From: Rhynchopus sp. YZ270_cl-10
Lineage: Eukaryota; Euglenozoa; Diplonemea; Diplonemida; Diplonemidae
Length of the DNA stretch: 64,000 bases
NCBI GenBank assembly: GCA_964035575.1
Contig: OZ037868.1
Location: 1,302,001-1,366,000, forward strand
Direction: 5' to 3'
The notes under the pieces are model-generated. The model searched no databases. It was not told the DNA's origin and saw nothing but the letters and a program-made list of their open reading frames with translations. Position 1 is the first letter of the stretch, and every line of letters starts with the position of its first letter. The translations under genes and the position numbers were made by a program. Below, piece after piece: positions 53,071 through 63,059 of this stretch.

Positions 53071-56004
53071 AAATGGTGTGGCCCGCCCCAAAATAAAGTC
53101 AAAAAAATGTACTTCTAATGTACTTCTAATGTATAGTAAAAAAAGGGGGGTAAAATTTTTTTTCTCATAATGGTGTGGCTAAATCCAGTACAAAAACAGC
53201 ACAAAAGAAGTACAAAAGAAGTACAAAAATTACACTTTATTTTGGGGGTGTTTTTCGCGAAAAATTATTTCCCTGTATAAACTTTTTGGGGGTCGGCCCG
53301 ACTCGGGGGGAAATTTTTTTTTGGCCTACAAAAAATTGGGGAATTTTTTTTTTCTTCTTCGATTATTGGGAGTCCGTGCGTGCTGTGATGGGGTCACTTT
53401 GCGCTGAGAAATGAGTATTTTTGACCTAAAATGCATGCATCAGTTTTTACAGGGCATTTTCAGGTTTAGTGTAAAATATGGTCAGTACTTGACCACTGAG
53501 GGTAAAGTGCAAAGTAAACGTGGGGGCAGTTTGCATAGCTGCGAACTTCGCTGCATGTTGTGACCGGACGGAGCTCGTAGAACCCAATGAGGAGTGAGAA
53601 AGAAGGATATGGCCAACGAAAAAAGTAGCGTACCGTGCGCCTGCGGCGCAAGATTGCAACCCACCCTTTCCCGTGACATAGTTCAGCAGCACAAATGTGC
53701 AAGTATAAGCGCAATTTTTTGAAATGTTGCGCACCTGGCTTCGCCAGAAACTTTCGTTCTAGCAAAATACTAGATAAAATTTACGGAACTGACGATAGTT
53801 ACCAACGACAGTGCCAATTTATGTCGACATTTTTCAGAAATGTTGCGTACCGTGGCTTCGCCAGGAACTTTTGGGCCATGACTTGGGGCGATTGGGAAAG
53901 TACGAATTGGTACCAAAAATAAAAAACCCCCCTTTTTTAGGGTATACAAAAAAAGTACAAAAGAAGTACAAAAATTACACTTTATTTTTGGAGTTAGCCA
54001 CACCATCATATGAAAAAAAGTACTCTGAGAGATTCGTTAAGGATTCGTATGACATAATATTAACTTTTTGTCAGCGGTGTGGCAAAAAGTGAAATTGTGT
54101 TTTTAGCCTAAAAATGGGTGGGGGAGATGTAAAAAGTACTTTTTTTTTTACTTTTTGTCACACTTGATCTGCCTTTGTTTTTGGTGGGATTTTGGGTTGG
54201 TGTGGCATAATGTTGTGGTCTTCATGCCCAGGTCATATCCTGCTACTTATTTCTCGGCATTGTGTTGGGATTTGTGTATTCAATATAATTTATGCCTTAC
54301 GAACACTTATCGATCTCTCAGAGTACTTTTTTTTATATAGAGAAAAAATTATATATTGAGCAAAAAGCGGACTTGTCACACTCGTGTGGTTCTCACCAAT
54401 CAGTTGGTTTTTTGTATCACTCGCTTCGCTCGTGATACAAAATTCTATGTCACACTCGCTTCGCTCGTGAGACAACATAAATTACGTCACTCGCTTCGCT
54501 CGTGACGTAAAAGAACCAACTGATTTGTGAGAACCACACTCGTGTGACAAAAAGTCCACTTTTTTTCACCTCAATAAATAGCTATTTTCCCACCCATGCA
54601 TACTGGCATAGTCAGTGTGCATAATAAAAGGGTCCCGAGCTTTCCCCCGCAAAAAGCGGTCGCTGCGCGCGCTTCGCGCACGCGACTCCCTGCCAGTGCA
54701 ATAAGGTGAGGCTCTTTCTCACCTGATGCACAAAATCGTGAAAGGCGGGTGGGGACGGTGAACCACAAGACGTAGTGGGTGTCAGCCTTCTTATCAGTAA
54801 CCTCAGTGCATCTATAAAAGAAGAGGCGGTCATGGCATCCAAAGGTTCCAGGCGAAGCCACGGTACGCAACATTTCTGAAAAATGTTGCCATAAAATGGC
54901 GCTGTCGTTCGTAATTAACGTCACTTTCCGTAAATTTTACTTACGTATTTCGCTAAAAACGAAAGCTTCTGGCGAAGCCACGGTACGCAACATTTCAAAA
55001 TAAAACTCTTCCTTTTTTAGATAGATATTCAGTAAAAAGAAACGAAAACAAGGAAAAAAAGAGAGAAAGTTTTTTCGTTGATCGCTCGAATTAGTGTCCC
55101 TGAGTGAATGAACTGGGGAGTAATTCGGCAAGCACTATCTAAAAACAGAGTTTTATTTTTATATGACGATTCTCGTATATTCAAAAAAAAAAATGCGCTT
55201 AAAATTGAACATTTTACAGCCAAACTATGACATGAGAAGAGTGCAAGCTTGCGCCGCAGGCGCACGGTACGCTACTTTTCTTCTTTCGCTATGCCACATG
55301 CTTCCTTTTACAGTAAAATAAAAGAAATTTGTCATCTGAAAATAGAGTTCTGTGGGGGGGTAAGGTGAGGGGTGGGCTCCGCACCAAACCAGAAAATAGC
55401 CTGTAAAACTGATACATGCATTTTAGGTCTAAAATACTCATTTCTCAGCGCAAAATGACCCCATCACAACACGCACGGACTCCGGAGAATCGGGAAAGAA
55501 ATTTTTTTCTCGATTTTTTGTGGGCAAAATTTGGCCGAAAATTTTTTCGCCCCCCTGGACCCCCCAAAAAAAGTCACCTATAAAAAAAAGTTTTTTTCCC
55601 TTACTGGGGGGGGGCGAATAAGAGATGTGGCATCTCTTATTAGGCGAACGGACGAGCCAGAAATAAAAAAAATTTTTTGGGGGGAAAAAAGCAAAAAGAC
55701 ATTTTCGCCGGAGGCAAAAAAAATATTTTGACCACTTTTTTGCCAGACCGGGTAGACAGGGTAAAATTTCAAAAAAAAATTTCAAGATAAAACCCTGGCG
55801 CATGCAAAAAAAAAAAAAAAAAAATACCCCCAAAATCTCAACCTGATCTCTTATTCGGCCCTGATCTCTTATTCACCCCTGATCTCTTATTCGCCCCCCC
55901 CCAGTAATCACGCCTAAAATAAAGTCAAAAAAATGTACTTCTAATGTACTTCTAATGTACCCCAAAAACCGGGTTTCTGGCCACACCAGAAAAAAAAATT
56001 TTTT
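53071..56004. repeat. Nested short repeats inside copy C
   Basis: No gene is seen. Recurrent parts are TGTACTTCTAATGTACTTC (53110, 55935; also 59676), ATGGTGTGGC ends facing GCCACACCAT (53170, 53995), the GTAGCGTACCGTGCGCC family (53622, 54848, 55250), four TCGCTTCGCTCGTGA palindromes (54420-54510), and the CTGATCTCTTATTC triplet (55842-55890) shared with the window start. Matching AGTACTCTGAGAGAT words at 54019 and, inverted, near 54310 suggest a further foldback unit. Confidence 0.5.
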
Positions 56005-56388
56005 TTTTTCAGATTTTTCGATTTTTTGCTAAGGTGATGCCCATACAAAATGTACAGGGTGCACACAAATAGCCGTGGAATAAATTCTAGATGCTCTAAA
56101 CTGCTCGTAAGTGCCTTTATTTGCATTTTTAGCCCAGTTTTGAGGTCATATGGACCCACCAAGGGCATTTTTGTGATGTCAAAAAAAAAAAAAAACCTGG
56201 TCACAGTGGCCAAATACCTGGTCACTGACCAGGTATACCTGGTCATGACCAGGTATACCTGGTCAATACCTGGTCATTGACCAGGTATACCTGGTCATGA
56301 CCAGGTGTACCTGGTCAATCTGACCAGGTCAAAACCTGGTCATATTACCTGGTCAACTGACCAGGTATCCTCTGACCAGCGCACGGTG
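56005..56388. repeat. Conserved right block plus CTGGTCA array (copy C)
   Basis: Near-identical to 40455-40838 and 60880-61262. The array mixes CCTGGTCA and TGACCAGG, so it can pair with itself and with the opposite end of the element. Confidence 0.85.
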
Positions 56389-58207
56389 TGCAGCACCGTG
56401 CGCTGGTCAGAGGTCTGACCAGGTAATACCTGGTCAGATTTATGACCAGGTACACCTGGTCAGATCTGACCAGGTGTACCTGGTCAGATGACCAGGTACC
56501 TGGTCACATTTACCCAGGTAAGTACCCAGGCGCCCAGGTGACCAGGTACCCAGGTACCCAGGTACCCAGGTACCCAGGTACCCAGGTACCCAGGTACCCA
56601 GGTACCCAGGTACCCAGGTACCCAGGTACCCAGGTACCCAGGTCCAGGTCCAGGAACAGGTACCCAGGAACAAGAAAAAAGTTGTGAAAGAGCAACCACA
56701 GCTCCACATGACAAACACAAAAGTGTCCAGTCACGTGGGGCATTCATGCACTGAGGAGATAATGATCCAACAATTTACAAGAAAGATTACTTAACCTACT
56801 GCTGGAAATTGCCAGGTCGTAGTAACACACAAAGTGTGCCTCCGTTCGGGAAGACCGGATATTCTAGAGACCAAAAAGGCCTCAAGAATATCTTCCGGTA
56901 GTCAAGGTAGAACCGAGTGAACGGCCCAAGACCCCCGTGGAGAAGTTAAATGTTGTAATGCTATCAGGTAGAAACTGCGAACACTGTCTTACCCTCCTCA
57001 ATGCATGGTGGTTGATGTCTTCCACAATAAATTTCCTGTACCCAGGTACCCAGGTTCCCAGACCCACGCAGTACCACGTCGCAGTACTACGCAAAATTTA
57101 CCACCAGACCCTGTCTTCGTGCACCTGAAGTACAACGCCGCAGACAGGCCAAACATGCGTTGGACTCAGAGGAATGCCTGCTGTGCAGGTATCATGAGAA
57201 CCAACTCCCAGCAACAAGGGGCGCCTTTTGGCGGGCGTTGTTGAGGGTGTTTGGGGTGCAAAGTTTTCCACAATTTTGATGCGCGGGTACAGAAGTGTTG
57301 TCTTGTTCTTTCATCTCTAGGAAATGTAAATGTCAATCGCGTTTAACTACCACGAGGGCTTGTTCAGTGAACCCACAAGGGGTCGAAGGGGGTTGGTTAT
57401 CCCATATCTATCAAAGGTTGTGTCGACCAGGCTAAACCACTATGTTACGCTGTACGTTGTTAAATCCGAAGAAATAACACTTTAGCAGCCGCAGGAAGTT
57501 TGCTAAAAAGAGTGCCTCACGCTACACAAACCACCACCCGCGATTGACTTAGATGTTATAACAAAGAGAATTCAGAACAAAACAACACCCTGCCCCATAC
57601 ACACTAAATTGTCATGCTTCAAGAACATGCCTGGGCCAAAATTACTGTTGACAAAAAAGGCAACAAGACCACCCACAAGGAGTGTGAAATGTGCACTGGT
57701 TTTCTGGGGGAACGCAATATTTTCTTGTGTCTAGTCCTCCGCAAGCAGAGGACAGACTTTCCGGAAGGTTTCCAAGGTCGAATTTCTTGCACTAGCTATG
57801 CTCCCTGGGTTAAATGGCAATAGCAGTGACTGACAAAATGTTCCCACCCCCCAGGTCTTCGTCCACAAACCCAGAATAGATTGATGTGGGTGAAGCCTTT
57901 CGGATTTTTGAGTTGTTGATAGAATGTCGAAGAGCGGCGAAACTTCTCATCGCAATCACGGAGTTCAGATTTCACGATCCTGTGATGAGTGTAAATGTGG
58001 GGTATGATTAAGTTATGGTGTATAAACGCAGTACTGTAAAATCGTTTACAATTCTTCCGTCCCTAATACAGAAAGTATCACTCAAGGCTGTACTTTAAAA
58101 AGTGGACACAAAAAATGCTCACAAACATAAATTAAATCATCACGTAATGTGAGGGGGTGACAAAATTCATTTACTGACTGATATTTCAACTCGGTTAATT
58201 AGGGTGT

Positions 58208-58674
58208 TGGTGCTTCCCGGGGGGTATGCATTTCACAAATTTTCAATTCAATTCACAACTTTTCACAACTATTCACAACTTTTCACCACCCTTTTTTCCT
58301 TCGTTGGTGAAGCTTTTAAATGCCGGCATTTGCATTTCCGGAATCCGTCCGGCCAGTGGTGGGGTCAATTTGCCGAAATGGACAAGTTCTCGTCATTTCC
58401 GTACAGTGCACAGTACACAGGTACACAGGTACACCACATCACGTTCTATCTTGTGAATCCCAGCATACCCCTCAATGGGTGGGTCACCACCCAACCCAAA
58501 AAAAAACCTAAAAAAAACTCAAATCAATTCACAACTTTTCACAACTTTTCACAATTTTTCACCATTTTTCACCAGCCTTCACAATTTTATAGCGGTTTTC
58601 GTGTTGTGAAAACTTGTGAAAACTTGTCACATTTTGTGAAAATTTGTGAAATGCATACCCCCCGGGAAGCACCA
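58208..58674. mobile_element. 467-bp foldback element with 5-bp target duplication
   Basis: TIRs are TGGTGCTTCCCGGGGGGTAT and its complement. The duplication is GGTGT (58203-58207, 58675-58679). Copy A has the empty site near 38735 (TTAGGGTGTGACAAATT). Inner arms carry TTCACAACTTTTCAC and TTGTGAAAAC words. A block with CGGCATTTGCATTTCCGG in the centre is shared with 34109-34350. Confidence 0.9.
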
Positions 58675-59912
58675 GGTGTGACAAATTAAACGATTTTACA
58701 GTATTAAAGATGAGGTTAATGAAGAGAGTGGTAATAACTATGCATTGCCGTGAAATAAGGTAGCCTTTTTTTTTACGCTACAGCGGGTTTCCTGCTGCAC
58801 AATGGTTCCCAAGCGAAGCGAGGGGACCATGTATAAGTGTATTTACCGAGCGAAGCGAGGTGAATATTATGTGCAGCAGGTAACGAGCACGCCTGCAGAA
58901 GTTAAAAAACGGCTGCCTTATGACAAGCAATACGTAAGTTTATTCCGATTACAAAGTAGGGGTAGTCTACAAGCACCAGCCAAAAAAGAGTGAGATGGGT
59001 GATCAGGGAAAACAAGCACCACCACACAACAACTTGACAACCACTTAAGGAATGAATCTACACTAGTACCTGACAGTTAAACATATTTCATACCTTGTCT
59101 TCATCGTAACCTGCGCCTTCGCTGCTGTCAAGGTGCCTTCTCTGGGTACAGTGCCCAGTGTCCAGTACAGAAAAAAAATTTGTCTAAAAAATCGAGTACG
59201 CAAAACCACATTTTAGACATTTTAGACCCCTACAGAGGCTCAAAAGTGCCAAATTTTGCTTTTTATGGCCTCAAATCGTCAAAATTAGCTACTACAGTAC
59301 ACGGGGTATGACCGTATTTTGGCTGAAATTTTGACTTGAAAATTTTTTTCAACATTTGCCCAATCTGAGGTTTTCTTTGGATTTTTTGGGCCATTTTATG
59401 ACCTACCACGGCCAGTTTTGGGCAAAAAAGTTATTTTTTCTTTGGTCAAAAATCGCCTTGTCTAACCACTGTTTAGTGTAGTATAGTTCAAATACGCGTA
59501 TTTGGTGAAACCCCAGATGGTCAAAACACCCGAATTTTGCGTTTTTTTGCATTTTTCGGTGCCCCAAGACCCAACCCAGAGGCCAAATTTTTCCCGCGAG
59601 ATTTTTCCCAAAAAAAGTCACCTATAAAAAAAAGTTTTTTTCCCTTAATCACGCCTAAAATAAAGTCAAAAAAATGTACTTCTAATGTACTTCTAATGTA
59701 CCCCAAAAACCGGGTTTCGGGCCACCAGGGCTTCCCACAGGGGGGACCAGGGGGGACCACTGGTCCCCCTGGGGGAAAATAAAAATAATAAGGGGGGACC
59801 AGGGGGGACCAGCCTGCCCTTGAGTGTTCCGAGGCTGCCTATTAGGAATTTTCCACATTTTTTTTAATTTTTCCCACCCTCCCGTCCCCGCGCATCCAAA
59901 TACAGGCAACTA

Positions 59913-60141
59913 CACGACGGTGATGTACAGTACATTACAAGTGAAGTTACATGTAACGTTACAAGTGAAAAACCGTTACAAGTGAGTTACAAGTGAGTTA
60001 CAAGTGGGATACATGAATTACAGGCAAAATCAGGTTGTAACTGGTGGGTTACAAGTGAGTTACAAGTGAGTTACATGTAACAAAAGTTACATGTAACTCA
60101 CTTGTAACTCCACTTGTAACACCCGTTACATCACCGTCGTG
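59913..60141. mobile_element. 229-bp TA-targeting MITE, copy 2
   Basis: Same length and nearly the same sequence as 34516-34744, with TIR CACGACGGTGATGTA and flanking TA at 59911-59912 and 60142-60143. Confidence 0.9.
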
Positions 60142-60156
60142 TAACAGGGGGAAAAG

Positions 60157-60306
60157 ATGGCACCAAAAAAGTCCTCCGGACCAAGACAGATTTCCATAAT
60201 GGAATTTGCAAAGCGACCGGCGGAGTCCCAGTTATCGGCTCAGGCTCCGAAGAGGCAGAAAATAACGGTTGCAAAGAACCACGAGTATGCCTCATGGGCA
60301 AAGTGA
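60157..60306 (+). CDS. Short frame, 49 residues, doubtful
   Basis: It starts with an ATG 14 bp after the MITE and encodes a basic peptide, MAPKKSSGPRQISIMEFAKR onward, with KRQK further on. QISIMEFA loosely resembles a PCNA-binding box. It ends where the GTGACCCCGTCACAGCC repeat begins, so it is probably the 5' piece of a gene cut by that repeat. Confidence 0.3.
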   Translation: MAPKKSSGPRQISIMEFAKRPAESQLSAQAPKRQKITVAKNHEYASWAK

Positions 60307-60540
60307 CCCCGTCACAGCCAGAACGCGACTCAATTGGTCAAACGCCGAAGGAAAAGGAAGCATGCAGCATGGCAAAAGAAAAAAGTAGCGTACCGTGCGC
60401 CTGCGGCGCAAGATTGCAAGCCACCCATGACATAGTGTGGCTGTAAAATGTGCAATTTTAATCACAGTATTTTGAAATGTTGCGTACCGTGGCTTCGCCA
60501 GGAACCTTTGCCATGACTGTCGTTTCTTTTTGTAGATGTC
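60301..60540. repeat. GTAGCGTACCGTGCGCC family copy
   Basis: This matches 5684-5925 inside the hAT-like element, from GTGACCCCGTCACAGCC to GTTTCTTTTTGTA, but without the hAT ends. It is an independent ~240-bp repeat or an internal fragment. Confidence 0.6.
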
Positions 60541-61262
60541 TATACGAGGAAACGTCTGCACGCTACCGACCTGACATATTTTTTCTTATTCCGCAAAGGT
60601 GGGGAACGTGAGATGATATGCAATATGCGAGTTAATGCAGCAGTTTTAACGGTTTGCCGGGACATTTTCGCCGAAGTCGAAAAATTTTTTTGACCACTTA
60701 AAGTGCGTAAAGGCGCGTAACGTAACGTAGCGTCAGCGTTAATGCTACACACCACACAAATTAAAATCATTGAAAAAAAAAAAAAAAATTCCACCTTTTT
60801 TTGGCTGGTCCCCCTGGGAGGCCAAAACCCCAGATCCTGCGGGAAGCCCTGGGCCACACCAGAAAAAAAAATTTTTTTTTTTCAGATTTTTCGATTTTTT
60901 GCTAAGGTGATGCCCATACAAAATGTACAGGGTGCACACAAATAGCCGTGGAATAAATTCTAGATGCTCTAAACTGCTCGTAAGTGCCTTTATTTGCATT
61001 TTTAGCCCAGTTTTGAGGTCATATGGACCCACCAAGGGCATTTTTGTGATGTCAAAAAAAAAAAAAAAACCTGGTCACAGTGGCCAAATACCTGGTCACT
61101 GACCAGGTATACCTGGTCATGACCAGGTATACCTGGTCAATACCTGGTCATTGACCAGGTATACCTGGTCATGACCAGGTGTACCTGGTCAATCTGACCA
61201 GGTCAAAACCTGGTCATATTACCTGGTCAACTGACCAGGTATCCTCTGACCAGCGCACGGTG

Positions 61263-61617
61263 GCAGTGTTATAAGGGGGTGGGCCCGAAGAAAATTTTTT
61301 TCACCAATTTTTTCACACAAAAAATCGAAAAAAAAAATTTTTTTTTTCGATTCACCCGGGTCTGTGCGTGCTGTGATGGGGTCAATTTGCGCTCAGAAAT
61401 GATCAGGCCAAAAATCGTGTAAAAACTGATACATGAATTTTAGGTCAAAAATACTCATTTCTGAGCGCAAATTGACCCCATCACAGCACGCGCAGACTCG
61501 GGCGAATCGAAAAAAAAAATTTTTTTTTTCGATTTTTTGTGTGTAAAAATTGGTGGGAAAAATTTTTTTGTGGCCTCCCCTTGTATAACACTGCAGTACA
61601 GGGACCCCCCCCCCCCC
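61263..61617. other. Gene-free interval with a short inverted repeat
   Basis: GTGCGTGCTGTGATGGGGTC (61364) is mirrored by GACCCCATCACAGCACGC (61475), and AAATTTTTTTTTTCGATT words flank both. Related GTGCGTGCTGTGATGGGGTC words occur near 53377 and, inverted, near 55458. No gene. Confidence 0.5.
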
Positions 61618-62475
61618 CCCCTAGGCATACTGTGCAGGCGAGCCGTTTTTAGGCGAGTTTTTCGTTTTCCTGATTTTCAGGAAAAACTCGCCAAAAACTC
61701 GCCCTACTCGCCCATTACTCGCCTATTACTCGCCAAAACTCGCCAAAAACTCGCCAAAACTCGCCTAAACTCGCCAAAAACTCGCCTAAACTCGCCTAAA
61801 CTCGCCCACATTTGGGTGCAAATCCTGGTGCACATACGCACCTTGGGGGTGAAAATGTGCACCAGGATGTGAAAATGGAGGGCGGGGGTGACTGATGACA
61901 ACATGCCACTCGAAAACACACAAAAAAAAATTGAAATTGTGTCACTTGTACGTCTAACGGCAACCATGTCACGGCAGTGGCTGACAGGCATGTATGTAAA
62001 CATTTGCTCCAGGGGAAGATCCAAGCGTGCCATAGATCCCGGGGGACAAGACGTGCTACAATCCGGAGGATGACGAAGACATGAGCCGGGGCTACACTCG
62101 CTATACAACAATGTCCTCGTCATGCCGGTAAATGGCAACCCTGCAGGCCACCCCTTGGCGGTATTCCCCCACGACTACATCGCACCCATCTGTGCAAGCT
62201 TCATGGATCCGCAGAAGGTACAGCTGGACTGGTGGTACTGGTTGTGGAAGCCTACAAAGCAAACTGTAGAGGTCTTGTTCAAGTGGAACGAAAAATATTT
62301 TCTCTTCAAAACTCAAATTTCCCTCATATTTTCGTGTGTACACTTTTCCCAAGGTAAAATCCCTACCAAAAAAAAAAACTCGCCAAAACTCGCCCCCCAA
62401 AAATGGGCGAGTTTTAGGCGAGTTTTTGGCGAGTAGGCGAGTTTTTTTTACTCGCCTGCACAGTATGCCTAGGGG
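61618..62475. mobile_element. Foldback element E2 with CCTAGGCATA ends, ACTCGCC arrays and a gene fragment
   Basis: Left end CCCTAGGCATACTGTGCAGG is mirrored at 62456-62475. The left arm (61640-61805) carries about ten AACTCGCC words. The right arm carries inverted GGCGAGTTTT words. Between them, 61888-62280 is protein-like on the plus strand, with DNMPLENTQKKIEIVSLVR and then FMDPQKVQLDWWYWLWKPTK in another frame. It appears to have picked up a piece of a gene. No target duplication resolved. Confidence 0.75.
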
Positions 62476-62713
62476 GGGTCAAATGCACTTAAAAAAACGA
62501 TACAAACGTCATTTTTTCGAGTTTTTGATAAAAACGCATTATTTTGGATGATTGAGTAGAAATTTTGACCAAGAACCTCTCAAAAACATCGTGGGGGGTG
62601 GTTTTCACGCCAGAGGGGGATCACATGCACCCCAAATGGTGAAATTCCAAAAAAAAAAAAAAATTGCCCATGACTGGTACCGGCCCCACCAATTCCTTAA
62701 GGAATTAAATTCC

Positions 62714-62751
<38 letters not shown>

Positions 62752-63059
62752 ATTATTTATTCTGTAACCTCTCTCTATTTTACGGCAGGTGTGACCGGTT
62801 GAGGTGATACTTCCGGACTGAGGAAGGGCATTCTTTTACTTTTTTTTTTTTCTGTGTGTTTGTTTTCTTGTTGTAGTCTTTTTTGGTGAAGGGGCTTGGC
62901 CGACGACACTGAGAACCTCTTTGGTTCATAGCTGTTAACGACGTCTGGTCCTACCTAGCTGTACACTCTAATTCTAAAAATAAAATAAAATAAAACCAAT
63001 AGGCAAAGGGAGGGGGGAGGCTAAAAGCCAAACAAAAGTAAAGAATGAGAAAGAAAAAC
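62476..63059. other. Gene-free interval
   Basis: Contains a 34-bp T run at 62717-62750 and the 3' flank of the minus-strand gene at 63060. Bases 62476-62530 (GTCAAATGC ... GTCATTTTTTCGA) resemble 42243-42290 beside element E1, so E1 and E2 share a flank type. Confidence 0.5.

Larger units (their letters stand above)
51795..56388 (+). mobile_element. Partial copy (C) of the large TIR element: R2 to right end
   Basis: It starts with the R2 block (TACCTTGTCTTCATCGTAAC), is interrupted by a hAT-like element (52063-52825), resumes R2 to about 53070, then holds other repeats. It ends with the conserved right block and CTGGTCA array (56005-56388), closing with CCAGCGCACGGTG. The left half with CACCGTGCGCTGG is absent. 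Copy B begins only 5 bp later. Confidence 0.65.
56394..61262 (+). mobile_element. Large TIR element, copy B (4.87 kb)
   Basis: It begins CACCGTGCGCTGGTCAGAGG and ends with the complement. Order as in copy A: CTGGTCA array, GGTACCCA array (about 13 units), R1 (56660-57850), linker (57850-59090), R2 (59095-59597), copy-specific stretch, and right block with CTGGTCA array (60880-61262). Against copy A it lacks the hAT-like insertion, but has a 467-bp foldback element, a 229-bp MITE and other material. Flanks carry GCAG on both sides rather than the TA seen around copy A, so the target rule is unresolved. R1 is almost identical to copy A, so the two are recent relatives. Confidence 0.8.
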
